A stretch of 29,662 nucleotides of DNA, taken from assembly GCA_964383465.1 (NCBI GenBank), contig CAYLGT010000010.1, forward strand, positions 1-29,662, given 5' to 3'. A model generated the notes under the pieces. The model saw only the letters and a list, made by a program, of their open reading frames with translations. It was not told the origin of the DNA and did not search any database. Shown here one piece after another: positions 20,394 to 28,109 of this stretch. Position numbers and translations under genes: made by a program. The stretch's first letter is position 1; every line of letters starts with the position of its first letter. This stretch comes from CAYLGT01 sp964383465. GTDB lineage: Bacteria; Patescibacteriota; Saccharimonadia; Saccharimonadales; Saccharimonadaceae.

Positions 20394-22280
20394 ATGGGTA
20401 AAATCATCGGTATCGACCTCGGAACTACTAACTCGGCAGTTGCCTACATGGTTGCAGGCAAACCAGAAGTTATCGCAAATGCCGAAGGTAACCGCACGAC
20501 ACCCAGTGTCGTAGCTGTGACGAAAAAGGGTGAGCGACTGGTTGGCCAAGTCGCGCAGCGTCAACGCGTCACCAACGCTAAAAACACTATCTATGGTGTA
20601 AAACGACTCATCGGTCGCAAGTTCTCTGACAAGGAAGTCCAAAAAGACATCGACATCATGCCGTTTGAGATCGTAAAACACTCAGCTGGTGTTGCTGTAA
20701 AGATGGGTGACAAAGAATACACACCAGAAGAAGTCTCAGCCATGATCCTGAGTAAGCTGAAAGCTGACGCCGAAGCCTTCCTCGGTGAAACTGTTACCGA
20801 GGCAGTCATCACAGTTCCTGCCTACTTCGACGACGCACAGCGTCAAGCAACCAAGGACGCTGGAAAGATCGCCGGTCTTGAAGTAAAACGTATCATCAAC
20901 GAGCCAACTGCTGCCGCACTTGCCTATGGTCTGGACCAGAAAAAAGAAGAAAAGATCGTGGTATACGACCTCGGTGGTGGTACGTTCGACGTTTCCGTGC
21001 TCGAACTCGGTGACGGAGTGTTTGAAGTAAAAAGCACCAACGGTGACACGCACCTCGGTGGTGAAGACTTCGACAACCGCATCGTTGATCACTTCCTCGA
21101 TGTCTTCAAAAAAGAACAGGGAATTGATCTAAAGAAGGACAACGCTGCACTTCAGCGCCTCAAAGACGAAGCCGAAAAGGCCAAAAAAGAGCTTAGCTCG
21201 ACCACACAGGTCGAAATCAACCTGCCGTTTCTTACTGCTGACGCCGACGGTCCAAAACACTTTGAGTACACGCTTACCCGCGCCAAGCTCGAAGAACTTG
21301 TTGGTGAGTTGATCGAAAAAACTGCCGTGCCTGTCGAAAAGGCCCTCAAAGATGCCGGACTTTCAGCCAGTGACATAAACGAGGTAGTGCTTGTTGGTGG
21401 TATGACCCGCATGCCTGCCGTGGTTGAAAAGGTCAAGAAAATCTTTGGCAAGGACCCTATGCAGGGGGTTAACCCAGACGAAGTTGTGGCTATCGGCGCG
21501 GCGATCCAGGGTGGTGTGCTGGCTGGCGACGTCAAAGACGTGTTGCTGCTCGACGTGACTCCACTTTCTCTCGGTATCGAAACGATGGGTGGTGTGACAA
21601 CAAAACTCATCGAGCGAAACACAACCGTTCCTACGAGTAAATCTGAAACCTTTAGCACTGCCGCTGACAATCAGCCACAAGTAGAGATCCATGTACTCCA
21701 AGGCGAGCGTGAGTTTGCCAACGACAACAAGTCACTGGGCAAGTTCGTGCTTGATGGTATCGCCCCGGCTCCACGTGGTGTGCCGCAGATCGAGGTGACG
21801 TTTAACATCGACGCCAACGGCATCCTGAATGTAACAGCCAAGGACAAAGGCACCGGCAAAGAGCAGAGCATCACGATCCAGAACTCCGGCAACATGAGCA
21901 AAGAAGATATCGAGAAAGCGCAAAAGGAAGCCGAAGCCCACGCTGACGAAGACAAGAAAAAGCGTGAAGCAGTCGATGCCCGCAATATGCTAGAAAATGC
22001 CATCTATCAGGCAAAGAAAATGCCAGATGAGTTCAAAGAAAAGATCTCTGACGATGACAAAAAAGTTATCGAAGATGCTATCGCGGAAGCCGAAAAGCAC
22101 AAAGATGCTGAGGACAAAGATGAGCTTGAGTCGGCTATGAAAGCACTCAACGACGCCATCATGCCGATCGGCGCTAAGCTTTACGAAGCCGCCAGCAAAG
22201 AAGAGGGCGAAAAGTCTGAAGACAAGAAATCAGACAAAGACGAAGCCGTAGAAGGCGAAGTCGTCGACGAAAAGAAATAG
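20394..22280 (+). CDS. dnaK: Chaperone DnaK (Hsp70)
   Basis: The 628-aa protein has the N-terminal MGKIIGIDLGTTNSAV, the phosphate-2 motif VYDLGGGTFDVSVLELG, and the adenosine motif VLVGGMTRMPAVVEKV. The substrate domain starts at DVTPLSLGIETMGG, and the tail ends in EGEVVDEKK. Length and motifs are normal. DnaK binds unfolded proteins in an ATP cycle with DnaJ and GrpE in the cytosol. The ATG at 20394 follows AAAGGAG; a frame from 20316 would include the leader. It is transcribed alone, from a promoter controlled by CIRCE, and ends at a terminator. Confidence 0.98.
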   Translation: MGKIIGIDLGTTNSAVAYMVAGKPEVIANAEGNRTTPSVVAVTKKGERLVGQVAQRQRVTNAKNTIYGVKRLIGRKFSDKEVQKDIDIMPFEIVKHSAGVAVKMGDKEYTPEEVSAMILSKLKADAEAFLGETVTEAVITVPAYFDDAQRQATKDAGKIAGLEVKRIINEPTAAALAYGLDQKKEEKIVVYDLGGGTFDVSVLELGDGVFEVKSTNGDTHLGGEDFDNRIVDHFLDVFKKEQGIDLKKDNAALQRLKDEAEKAKKELSSTTQVEINLPFLTADADGPKHFEYTLTRAKLEELVGELIEKTAVPVEKALKDAGLSASDINEVVLVGGMTRMPAVVEKVKKIFGKDPMQGVNPDEVVAIGAAIQGGVLAGDVKDVLLLDVTPLSLGIETMGGVTTKLIERNTTVPTSKSETFSTAADNQPQVEIHVLQGEREFANDNKSLGKFVLDGIAPAPRGVPQIEVTFNIDANGILNVTAKDKGTGKEQSITIQNSGNMSKEDIEKAQKEAEAHADEDKKKREAVDARNMLENAIYQAKKMPDEFKEKISDDDKKVIEDAIAEAEKHKDAEDKDELESAMKALNDAIMPIGAKLYEAASKEEGEKSEDKKSDKDEAVEGEVVDEKK

Positions 22281-22287
22281 AATAGTG

Positions 22288-22316
22288 AAAGGTGACGCAC
22301 AAGCGGCACCTTTTCT
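22288..22316 (+). terminator. Intrinsic terminator after dnaK
   Basis: AAAGGTG-A-CGC pairs with GCG-G-CACCTTT around ACAA, followed by TCT. Confidence 0.8.
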
Positions 22317-22360
22317 AAAACATAAGCTATGAAGTAGCTAGTATGCAATTGTTGGGGGTG

Positions 22361-22395
22361 CCCCGAGGGCGGTGCATCGCGCACCGCCCTCGGGG
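22361..22395 (-). terminator. Perfect 15-bp GC-rich hairpin after the secreted protein gene
   Basis: CCCCGAGGGCGGTGC (22361-22375) pairs fully with its reverse complement at 22381-22395 around ATCGC. It lies 6 nt beyond the stop at 22402 on the minus strand and has no T-run. Terminators without a T-run are common in high-GC actinobacteria, which fits the foreign look of the gene. Confidence 0.65.
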
Positions 22396-22401
22396 TCGGG
22401 C

Positions 22402-22959
22402 TCAGGGCCTGTTGGCCACGTAGAGGAACCACTCGCCGAACTCGGTGTTCGGGATGTCGAGCTGCGACTCGTCCAGGAAGTCGTTCTCGTAGGAGTAGAC
22501 GTTGTAGTACTCCATGACCACGGGCCGACCGATGATCGGCTCGAAGACGAACGGGGCGACGACCCGGAACTGCCAGTTCTTGGGCAGGTTGTTGACAGTC
22601 ACCTTCAGCTGGTCGACCGTACAGGAGGTGATGCCGCCCATGCTGGGTGACATTGCCACCCAGTTGCCGGTCGGGCTCTTGACCTTCAGCGTGACCGCCG
22701 AGCACTTGTGGTCTAGACGAGTCCCCGCGTTGGAGACCATGACTTGCTGATCCATCTTGGTCGGGTCACCGAGGCGGCTGTAGAGGGTCTGCTTGATGAC
22801 CGGAGTCACCGTCTGGTCGGCCATCGGCGGGACCTCCAGCCAGACCGCCCAGCTGCCGGGTGCATGGTTGTCGGTGGCCCCAGCCGGAGCTGTGACGAAG
22901 CCGCCGACCGAAAGGGCCGCGGCTGCTACTGCTGCGAACAGCAGGCGAATTCGATACAT
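22402..22959 (-). CDS. Secreted hypothetical protein, GC-rich cassette
   Basis: The 185-aa product has a clear signal peptide: MYRIRLL, an alanine-rich core, and cleavage near APAGA-TD (residues 25-30). The mature part is beta-rich with two cysteines (in HKCSAVTL and ITSCTVDQL) that could form a disulfide. I do not recognise the family. GAGG lies 5 nt before the ATG. A promoter (TTGCAT, 17 nt, TAAGAT on the minus strand) overlaps the end of the FKBP gene, and a 7-bp hairpin TTGCCGA/TCGGCAA lies in the leader. High GC and a T-less terminator suggest transfer from an actinobacterium. Confidence 0.65.
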   Translation of the reverse strand: MYRIRLLFAAVAAAALSVGGFVTAPAGATDNHAPGSWAVWLEVPPMADQTVTPVIKQTLYSRLGDPTKMDQQVMVSNAGTRLDHKCSAVTLKVKSPTGNWVAMSPSMGGITSCTVDQLKVTVNNLPKNWQFRVVAPFVFEPIIGRPVVMEYYNVYSYENDFLDESQLDIPNTEFGEWFLYVANRP

Positions 22960-23030
22960 CTGACCTCATTTTTAGTACGTTGCCGATCTCGGGTCGGCAA
23001 TCGTCGTGTATCTTATCATATGTAGCTTAT

Positions 23031-23405
23031 TTATGCAAGAGCGATAAGCTCTATGTCGAAGACTAAGTCACTATTTGGTGGGATGTTGGCTGCGGCGCGG
23101 ACAGACCCATAAGCAAGCTCGGAAGGGATGATGAGCCGGCGCATGCCACCTACCTTCATGCCAGGAACGCCCTGCGTCCAGCCAGCGATCACTTGATCGA
23201 GTCCGAAAGTGAGCGGGTTACCAAAATCGTGTGAGCTCTGAAAGATGATGCCGTTTTTGCACAGTGCCCCAGTGTAGTGGGCGGTGATAGTGGCACCAGG
23301 TTCGACGACTGCACCAGAGCCATCCTCGAGGTCAATGATTTCAAGTCTCTCTACTTTGGCACGTGGCTCAAAGTTTTGTAGTTTCGTTCCTTCGTATTTT
23401 GTCAT
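23031..23405 (-). CDS. FKBP-type peptidyl-prolyl cis-trans isomerase
   Basis: The 124-aa protein is a single FKBP domain with no signal peptide, so it is cytosolic or exported by an unseen route. Visible landmarks are TITAHYTGAL (about 39-48), IFQSSHDFGNPLTFGL, VIAGWTQGVPGMKVGGMRRL (about 72-91), IPSELAYGS, and IPPNSDLVFDIELI at the end. Most of the aromatic pocket is present, including the Trp in AGW. It speeds cis-trans turns at proline during folding. AGTATA at 23413-23418 (TATACT on the minus strand) lies 7 nt from the ATG, so the mRNA is probably leaderless. It lies between dnaK and dnaJ but on the opposite strand. Confidence 0.93.
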   Translation of the reverse strand: MTKYEGTKLQNFEPRAKVERLEIIDLEDGSGAVVEPGATITAHYTGALCKNGIIFQSSHDFGNPLTFGLDQVIAGWTQGVPGMKVGGMRRLIIPSELAYGSVRAAANIPPNSDLVFDIELIALA

Positions 23406-23488
23406 GCTTCCCAGTATAGCAATCCCATGAACTTTACATTTTGCTCATGCTATGGCTAAATAGGATTAACCTAAAAGGAGAGGGGTAT

Positions 23489-23908
23489 ATGGATCTAAAA
23501 CGTTACCAGTGGGTGGGGCTGCTGGCGGGCGTGCCATTGTTTTCTGGCGCATGGCTCACAGCGTTTTATGACACACCTTGGTGGGGTGTGCTCGGGATAC
23601 TTGTTGCAATGGGCGGCGTATATGTCGCAAACCATGTTGAGCGACGATCGGATCTGAGCATGCACGCTCAGCGCGGCCTCGTAGCGGGTCTGTTGGCGGG
23701 CCTCGTGGCACGTCTACTCGGCTACATATCGACTGCGCTCGCAGGTATCAGCTCTAACGCCGACTTCAACGGCTTTGGCGACACACTTCGTGTTGCACTG
23801 GCGGGTAACTGGCTTGCCACGCTCCTATTTGTCGTCGTATGCGGCGTTGTCGGTGCTGGTGTTGCGAGTCTTGAGCCGGAAGCCAAATCTGCTAGGAGGA
23901 GGAAATAG
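23489..23908 (+). CDS. Small membrane protein, four TM segments
   Basis: The 139-aa product has hydrophobic stretches near residues 8-24, 30-48, 62-85 and 105-127, and ends with a basic SARRRK. I do not recognise a family. The ATG at 23489 has AAAGGAGAGG upstream, so the frame from 23441 is too long. Its stop is followed 2 nt later by the ATG of the LysM gene, whose AGGAGGAGG ribosome site lies within this coding region. The pairing suggests a joint role at the cell envelope. Confidence 0.65.
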   Translation: MDLKRYQWVGLLAGVPLFSGAWLTAFYDTPWWGVLGILVAMGGVYVANHVERRSDLSMHAQRGLVAGLLAGLVARLLGYISTALAGISSNADFNGFGDTLRVALAGNWLATLLFVVVCGVVGAGVASLEPEAKSARRRK

Positions 23909-23910
23909 CC

Positions 23911-24375
23911 ATGAATGAGCACACACTCTTTCAACGAGCTGCTGTGGCACTTGGAGCCACTATCATCGTTCCACTTTTTGTCGCTGCCACAGGCCTGGGC
24001 GGTAATGGGGTAGCCACCGAGACTCGTCTCGAAAGTTACATCCAAAACAATACTCAAACAGTGAAAGACGATGAAAACAAAGCAATCGAGCAGAAAAAGG
24101 ATGAGTCGAAGGATACCAAAAAGCCCGAGACTACGTCTACCGCTACACAGTCTGCTGGCGCCAAAGCAGCAGGTAGCTACACTGTAAAAGCCGGTGACAC
24201 CTACGGGTGTATCGCTGAAAAGTATTACGGAAGTTACGACCAGTGGTCACGCGTTTACGCTGAAAATGGCGGGTACCCAGGCTTCGAGGAGTACCGCCTG
24301 GATGTCGGTGCAAAGCTGGTGATGCCGGCAGTTGCCGCTTCAGAAGCGCTTCCAAAGACTTCGCTTTGCGAATAA
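23911..24375 (+). CDS. Membrane-anchored LysM protein
   Basis: The 154-aa protein has an N-terminal membrane anchor or signal (about 10-30), a Lys/Glu/Thr-rich linker (about 45-85), and one LysM domain (SYTVKAGDTYGCIAEKYYGS at about 89-108, then YDQWSRVYAENGG and LDVGAKLVMP). LysM binds peptidoglycan glycan chains. The two cysteines, one in YGCIAEK and one near the end (SLCE), might pair. It is co-transcribed with the membrane protein ahead, 2 nt apart, with a strong AGGAGG. A role in tying the envelope to the wall is likely; catalysis is not indicated. Confidence 0.85.
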   Translation: MNEHTLFQRAAVALGATIIVPLFVAATGLGGNGVATETRLESYIQNNTQTVKDDENKAIEQKKDESKDTKKPETTSTATQSAGAKAAGSYTVKAGDTYGCIAEKYYGSYDQWSRVYAENGGYPGFEEYRLDVGAKLVMPAVAASEALPKTSLCE

Positions 24376-24397
24376 CACGAAGGTAGTCTTAGACGAA

Positions 24398-24424
24398 CTA
24401 GCACTCTTGCGTTTTGAGTGCTAG
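24398..24424 (+). promoter_or_regulatory. CIRCE operator of dnaJ
   Basis: CTAGCACTC-N9-GAGTGCTAG differs from the consensus only at the outermost base of each arm. The spacer contains TTGCGT, which serves as the -35 box. Confidence 0.93.
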
Positions 24425-24435
24425 TTTTCTATACT
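24407..24435 (+). promoter_or_regulatory. Promoter of dnaJ
   Basis: TTGCGT (24407-24412), 17 nt and TATACT (24430-24435) end 11 nt before the ATG, so the leader is about 5 nt at most. Confidence 0.8.
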
Positions 24436-24446
24436 GTTAACAGATT

Positions 24447-25562
24447 ATGAGCACAGCAAAACGTGATTATTATGAAGTACTAGGGATCTCGAAAAATGCC
24501 TCTGCCGATGAGATAAAGAAGGCGTTTCGTAAGCTTGCCATCCAGCATCACCCAGACAAAGAAGGCGGCGATGAAACGAAGTTCAAAGAGATCAACGAAG
24601 CATACGAAGTGCTCAAAGATGCCCAGAAACGCCAGCGCTATGACCAGTTTGGACACGCAGGCGTCGGCGGCGCGTCGGGTGGTGGGTATGGCGGCAACCC
24701 GTTTGAGGGATTCTCTGGCTTTGGTGGCAATGGGCAGAACTTCGAGTTCAACTTTGGTGATGGTGGGTTGGGCGACATCTTTGGCTCGTTTTTTGGCGGC
24801 GCGCAGTCACAACGTGGTCCGCGGCGGGGCCGTGACGTTGAGACTCATCTGAACCTAACGTTCGAAGAAGCCGTATTCGGTACCGAGAAAACGATCCATG
24901 TGAACCTCGATGACTCCTGTAGTCACTGTAAAGGTAGTACGGTAGAGCCGGGCCACAGTATGAAAACCTGTGACACCTGTAAGGGTGCAGGCCAGCAGAC
25001 GAGGATTCTCAACACGATGTTTGGTGCCATGCAGCAGCAGGTGACCTGCGATACTTGTCGCGGTCGCGGAAAAGTACCAGAAAAAGTCTGTACAGTATGT
25101 GGCGGCAAAGGCACCGAGCGAACGAAACAAGATATCACTATCAAAGTACCAGCAGGTATCGATGACGGCGCGACGATCCGTCTCCGCGAACGAGGCGAGG
25201 CAATCGCGGACGGCGAGAAGGGCGATCTATACGTAAACTTGCGCGTGAAACCTCACAAAAAGTTTACGCGCGAAGGGGATCTCATCCTCTCTGAAGAGCA
25301 CATCAGCATGGTAGATGCTGCGCTCGGAACAGAAATCGACGTCGATACTGTTGACGGTGAAGTACGCATGAAAGTTCCTGCCGGTACGCAGTCAGGAACG
25401 GACTTCAAGCTGTCCAACCACGGAGTTCCACACCTGCGCGGGAGTACCCGCGGAGCTCACATCGTCAGTGTTATCGTCGACACGCCAACAAAGCTCACGA
25501 AAAAACAGCGCGAACTTCTCGAATCCTTCGAATCTGGCGCCAAGCGCGGCCTCTTTAGCTAA
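24447..25562 (+). CDS. dnaJ: Chaperone DnaJ (Hsp40)
   Basis: The 371-aa protein is a full type I J-protein. It has a J-domain with HPD at 35-37, a Gly/Phe-rich linker (about 70-115), four zinc-binding CxxCxGxG repeats (CSHCKGS, CDTCKGAG, CDTCRGRG, CTVCGGKG), and C-terminal substrate domains. The first repeat has S in place of the last glycine. It delivers substrates to DnaK. It has its own HrcA-controlled promoter, about 2 kb from dnaK. No obvious terminator follows before the next promoter at 25588. Confidence 0.97.
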   Translation: MSTAKRDYYEVLGISKNASADEIKKAFRKLAIQHHPDKEGGDETKFKEINEAYEVLKDAQKRQRYDQFGHAGVGGASGGGYGGNPFEGFSGFGGNGQNFEFNFGDGGLGDIFGSFFGGAQSQRGPRRGRDVETHLNLTFEEAVFGTEKTIHVNLDDSCSHCKGSTVEPGHSMKTCDTCKGAGQQTRILNTMFGAMQQQVTCDTCRGRGKVPEKVCTVCGGKGTERTKQDITIKVPAGIDDGATIRLRERGEAIADGEKGDLYVNLRVKPHKKFTREGDLILSEEHISMVDAALGTEIDVDTVDGEVRMKVPAGTQSGTDFKLSNHGVPHLRGSTRGAHIVSVIVDTPTKLTKKQRELLESFESGAKRGLFS

Positions 25563-25587
25563 AGCAAGTTGACTACTGTTATGACTA

Positions 25588-25616
25588 TTGACAAAATACT
25601 AAATTTTTGCTATAGT
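25588..25616 (+). promoter_or_regulatory. Strong promoter of the ATP-grasp/RimB/RimK operon
   Basis: TTGACA (25588-25593), 17 nt and TATAGT (25611-25616) end 7 nt before the ATG at 25624. Transcription should begin at or next to the start codon. Confidence 0.8.
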
Positions 25617-25623
25617 TTAGTTT

Positions 25624-26670
25624 ATGACACAACCAGAGACATGCATCAATGTCGTGCGACCCTCAACAGAGGTTAAAATTCTCTCCAAAACCGACAATGG
25701 GGCACTAATTCGAGACCTTGCCGATCGGGGACTCTCGGCTGTGGTGACTAATCTTGATACATTCTCTGGTGGCGGCTTGGCATTTCTACCCCGGATATCA
25801 GGAGAAAATGTGACATTTGAGCCCGCAAGGGTTGATACCTCAGGTCTTAAGGTTATGTATAACCGTATGGTGTATCCGCACAAACGTCCCGAGGTTGCAC
25901 ATATCAAAAAACTGAATGACAATCGTCTTAAAGAATATGCTGATTCGAAATATCTGTTGTATCAAGAATTACTAAAAGCCTATCAAGTTACAACTGAAAT
26001 TATTCATATGGATACTGCAAATGCAGATGAAGTAGAAAGTGTGCTTGAGGTATTTGCTAGCACCCCAAACATTACAGTCAAAGCAGACAAAGGAAATGGT
26101 GGGGGCTCGACCGCTCACATGCCTCTTAGTGAACTTGCCGCGTATGTCGATGTAAAGATGAAAGAAGACAAGACGCCCAATCTTGTCGTTCAGCCTACTA
26201 TCAATTTTGGTCCACTCCCAGCAGGCATACGTGCACACAGTGAGGAGGACCAGGAATTGGTGGATGCAACACGTTCTCAGGGCTTACTAAATGAAGTTCG
26301 CATGATGGCTGTTATGTCTGGCGAGCGGCTAACTCTCGTACCTGTACTGCGTGTCGTTGTAAAAAGCGGGGAAGTTATGGGAGATGCAAGTGATCGTTAT
26401 ATCGATGTAGAGTTGCCGGATGAAATGGTTGTTAAGCTTGAAGCGATAACTACAGAAGTTGTCCGTGGCGCCGCTGAGAACGCCGGTAACATCCAGCATC
26501 TTGTGGCGGCGGTTGATTACTACTTCGATAACGATGGCGAGCCTTTCATCATGGAGGCGAATATGCGGAGCCCAGCAGTACCGAGAACTCACACTACTCC
26601 AAAGTCGGGACGTCTTCTTCACACTGCTATAGCAGACACTATGTATGATATGGTGCAACAGAAGGATTAA
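25624..26670 (+). CDS. Divergent ATP-grasp-like protein
   Basis: The 348-aa protein looks like a divergent carboxylate-amine ligase. A pre-domain (1-100) is followed by a lysine-containing strand with ITVKADKGNGGGSTAHMP (about 150-167). Later come a YRGxx-like beta core VLRVVVKSGEVMGD and, near the end, PFIMEANMRSPAVPRTHT, which resembles the metal-binding E-x-N strand of ATP-grasp enzymes. Substrate and product are unknown. It heads an operon with a second ATP-grasp 3 nt later, a RimB-like protein and RimK. The start is fixed by the promoter; there is no ribosome site, as for a leaderless mRNA. ATP-grasp membership is likely but not certain by eye. Confidence 0.6.
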   Translation: MTQPETCINVVRPSTEVKILSKTDNGALIRDLADRGLSAVVTNLDTFSGGGLAFLPRISGENVTFEPARVDTSGLKVMYNRMVYPHKRPEVAHIKKLNDNRLKEYADSKYLLYQELLKAYQVTTEIIHMDTANADEVESVLEVFASTPNITVKADKGNGGGSTAHMPLSELAAYVDVKMKEDKTPNLVVQPTINFGPLPAGIRAHSEEDQELVDATRSQGLLNEVRMMAVMSGERLTLVPVLRVVVKSGEVMGDASDRYIDVELPDEMVVKLEAITTEVVRGAAENAGNIQHLVAAVDYYFDNDGEPFIMEANMRSPAVPRTHTTPKSGRLLHTAIADTMYDMVQQKD

Positions 26671-26673
26671 TGG

Positions 26674-27573
26674 ATGAAGCTTCTTCTAGCTAACAACCAG
26701 TCTGAAAAGTTCAAGGTATTCCACAAAGAACTCCAGGGTGAGCAGCCGATATATGACTACAGCGGCTATGACTCGATCGGGTTTTATTTTGAAAAGGGTG
26801 TTACAAAGCTGTTTAACACCGCGACTGGTCGGACTACTTCTGACTACGAGGCAGTTTATATAAACGGCTATCTGTCGACACCGGAAATTGCCACAACGGT
26901 AGCAATTGTTCTCGACCACAACAACATTCACTATGTTGATCGTGAGTTGTCCGGTGCGCTGTCACTCTCTAAACTTTCAGCGTACGCAAAGCTCGCTGCT
27001 GCAAACGTGACTATTCCACGGACATTTGCTGGTGCGGCGCGAGCCCTCAGTAACATGATCGAGCAGGGCATAGTAGACCTCAGTGGAAAGTTCGTGCTCA
27101 AACGTGCAGATGCCGATCGCGGGATCGACAACTTTCTTTTTGAAAATTTTGAAGAAGCACTTGGTTTGTTGGAGACCCAGGAGCCACGCTCGATGTGGAT
27201 TTTGCAAGAATTCATACCAAACGATGGCTTCTACCGCGTAAGCTTTTATCATGACCAGGTTGCCTTCGGTATTTTCCGCACCCTAGAGAAGCGTACCGAT
27301 GGCCGCAAGGATCGTGCACACATGTTTAAGCCACGTGGCGGACGTAATGCTAGCTGGTTTGAGCCAGGTGAGTTACCAGACCCCCTTATCGCCGAGTCAA
27401 AACGAGCAGTGAAAGCAATGAATCGTCAGTTCGCTGGGGTCGATGTTCTCTATGATGCTGCGACCAAAACTGCATGCGTGCTTGAAGTGAACTATAACCC
27501 TCAGCTGGTGACGGTGGAGACGTTTAAGGAACCTCGTCTCGAAGCCTTTCTAAAAGCGATGCGTGAACTATAA
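26674..27573 (+). CDS. RimK-like ATP-grasp protein, divergent
   Basis: The 299-aa protein has the ATP-grasp plan: a basic residue K143 in KFVLKRADADRG, the hinge WILQEFIPNDGFYRVSFY (about 175-192, with E179), and the late GVDVLYDAATKTACVLEVNY (255-274), whose E271 and N273 match the metal ligands of RimK. The glycine loop of RimK is replaced by ADADRGIDN. It probably ligates an amino or carboxyl group using ATP, but the substrate is unknown. AAGGAT lies a few bases before the ATG, and the upstream stop is 3 nt away. It differs enough from the RimK at 28106 to be a separate enzyme. Confidence 0.72.
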   Translation: MKLLLANNQSEKFKVFHKELQGEQPIYDYSGYDSIGFYFEKGVTKLFNTATGRTTSDYEAVYINGYLSTPEIATTVAIVLDHNNIHYVDRELSGALSLSKLSAYAKLAAANVTIPRTFAGAARALSNMIEQGIVDLSGKFVLKRADADRGIDNFLFENFEEALGLLETQEPRSMWILQEFIPNDGFYRVSFYHDQVAFGIFRTLEKRTDGRKDRAHMFKPRGGRNASWFEPGELPDPLIAESKRAVKAMNRQFAGVDVLYDAATKTACVLEVNYNPQLVTVETFKEPRLEAFLKAMREL

Positions 27574-27587
27574 TCAAGGCAGAAGTT

Positions 27588-28109
27588 ATGAAAAAGGCTG
27601 AACTTACAACAATAGGCAGTACGGTATATGTCGACATAAAAGGCGAAGCTCTTCGAGTGCCCGCAAAAGTAGACACCGGGGCTGACGCTTCTTCCATATG
27701 GGCGAGTAACGTGTTCATCGACGAGGCTCATAAACTTCACTTCACACTTTTTGACAAAGCCTCACCTTTTTACACCGGAAAAGACCTGGTAGACGCCAAC
27801 TTTCGAGTAGCGATGGTAAAGACTTCTACTGGCCATAAAGATTTACGCTACGCAGTTCATCTAAGCGTTACGATGCACGGCCGCACAGTTCGTACGACGT
27901 TCAATTTATCTAATCGTTCGCGCAACCGTTTCCCGATACTTATAGGGAGACGGACGATTAAACGAAAGTTTCTGGTAGACGTGGCAAAGGGAGACATAAA
28001 AACACCTGAAGCAAGTACGTTCGAGCTGAACCAGGAGCTCAAAAAAGACCCACACTCATTTTTTAAAAAGTATCACATAGGTGATAGCGCGATAGGAGAA
28101 GAATCATGA
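27588..28109 (+). CDS. RimB-like retropepsin-fold protein (ATP-dependent zinc protease family, PF05618)
   Basis: The 173-aa protein contains D29-T-G-A32 in PAKVDTGADASSIWA, the active-site loop of retropepsin-like aspartic proteases. A partner strand RFPILIGRRTIKRKFLVDV (about 113-131) follows, as in the family once called ATP-dependent zinc proteases. In Pseudomonas the homologue RimB trims glutamate tails added by RimK. Here it lies between ATP-grasp genes and its end overlaps rimK by ATGA, which strongly supports the same pairing. The target in this organism is not known. Confidence 0.85.
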   Translation: MKKAELTTIGSTVYVDIKGEALRVPAKVDTGADASSIWASNVFIDEAHKLHFTLFDKASPFYTGKDLVDANFRVAMVKTSTGHKDLRYAVHLSVTMHGRTVRTTFNLSNRSRNRFPILIGRRTIKRKFLVDVAKGDIKTPEASTFELNQELKKDPHSFFKKYHIGDSAIGEES

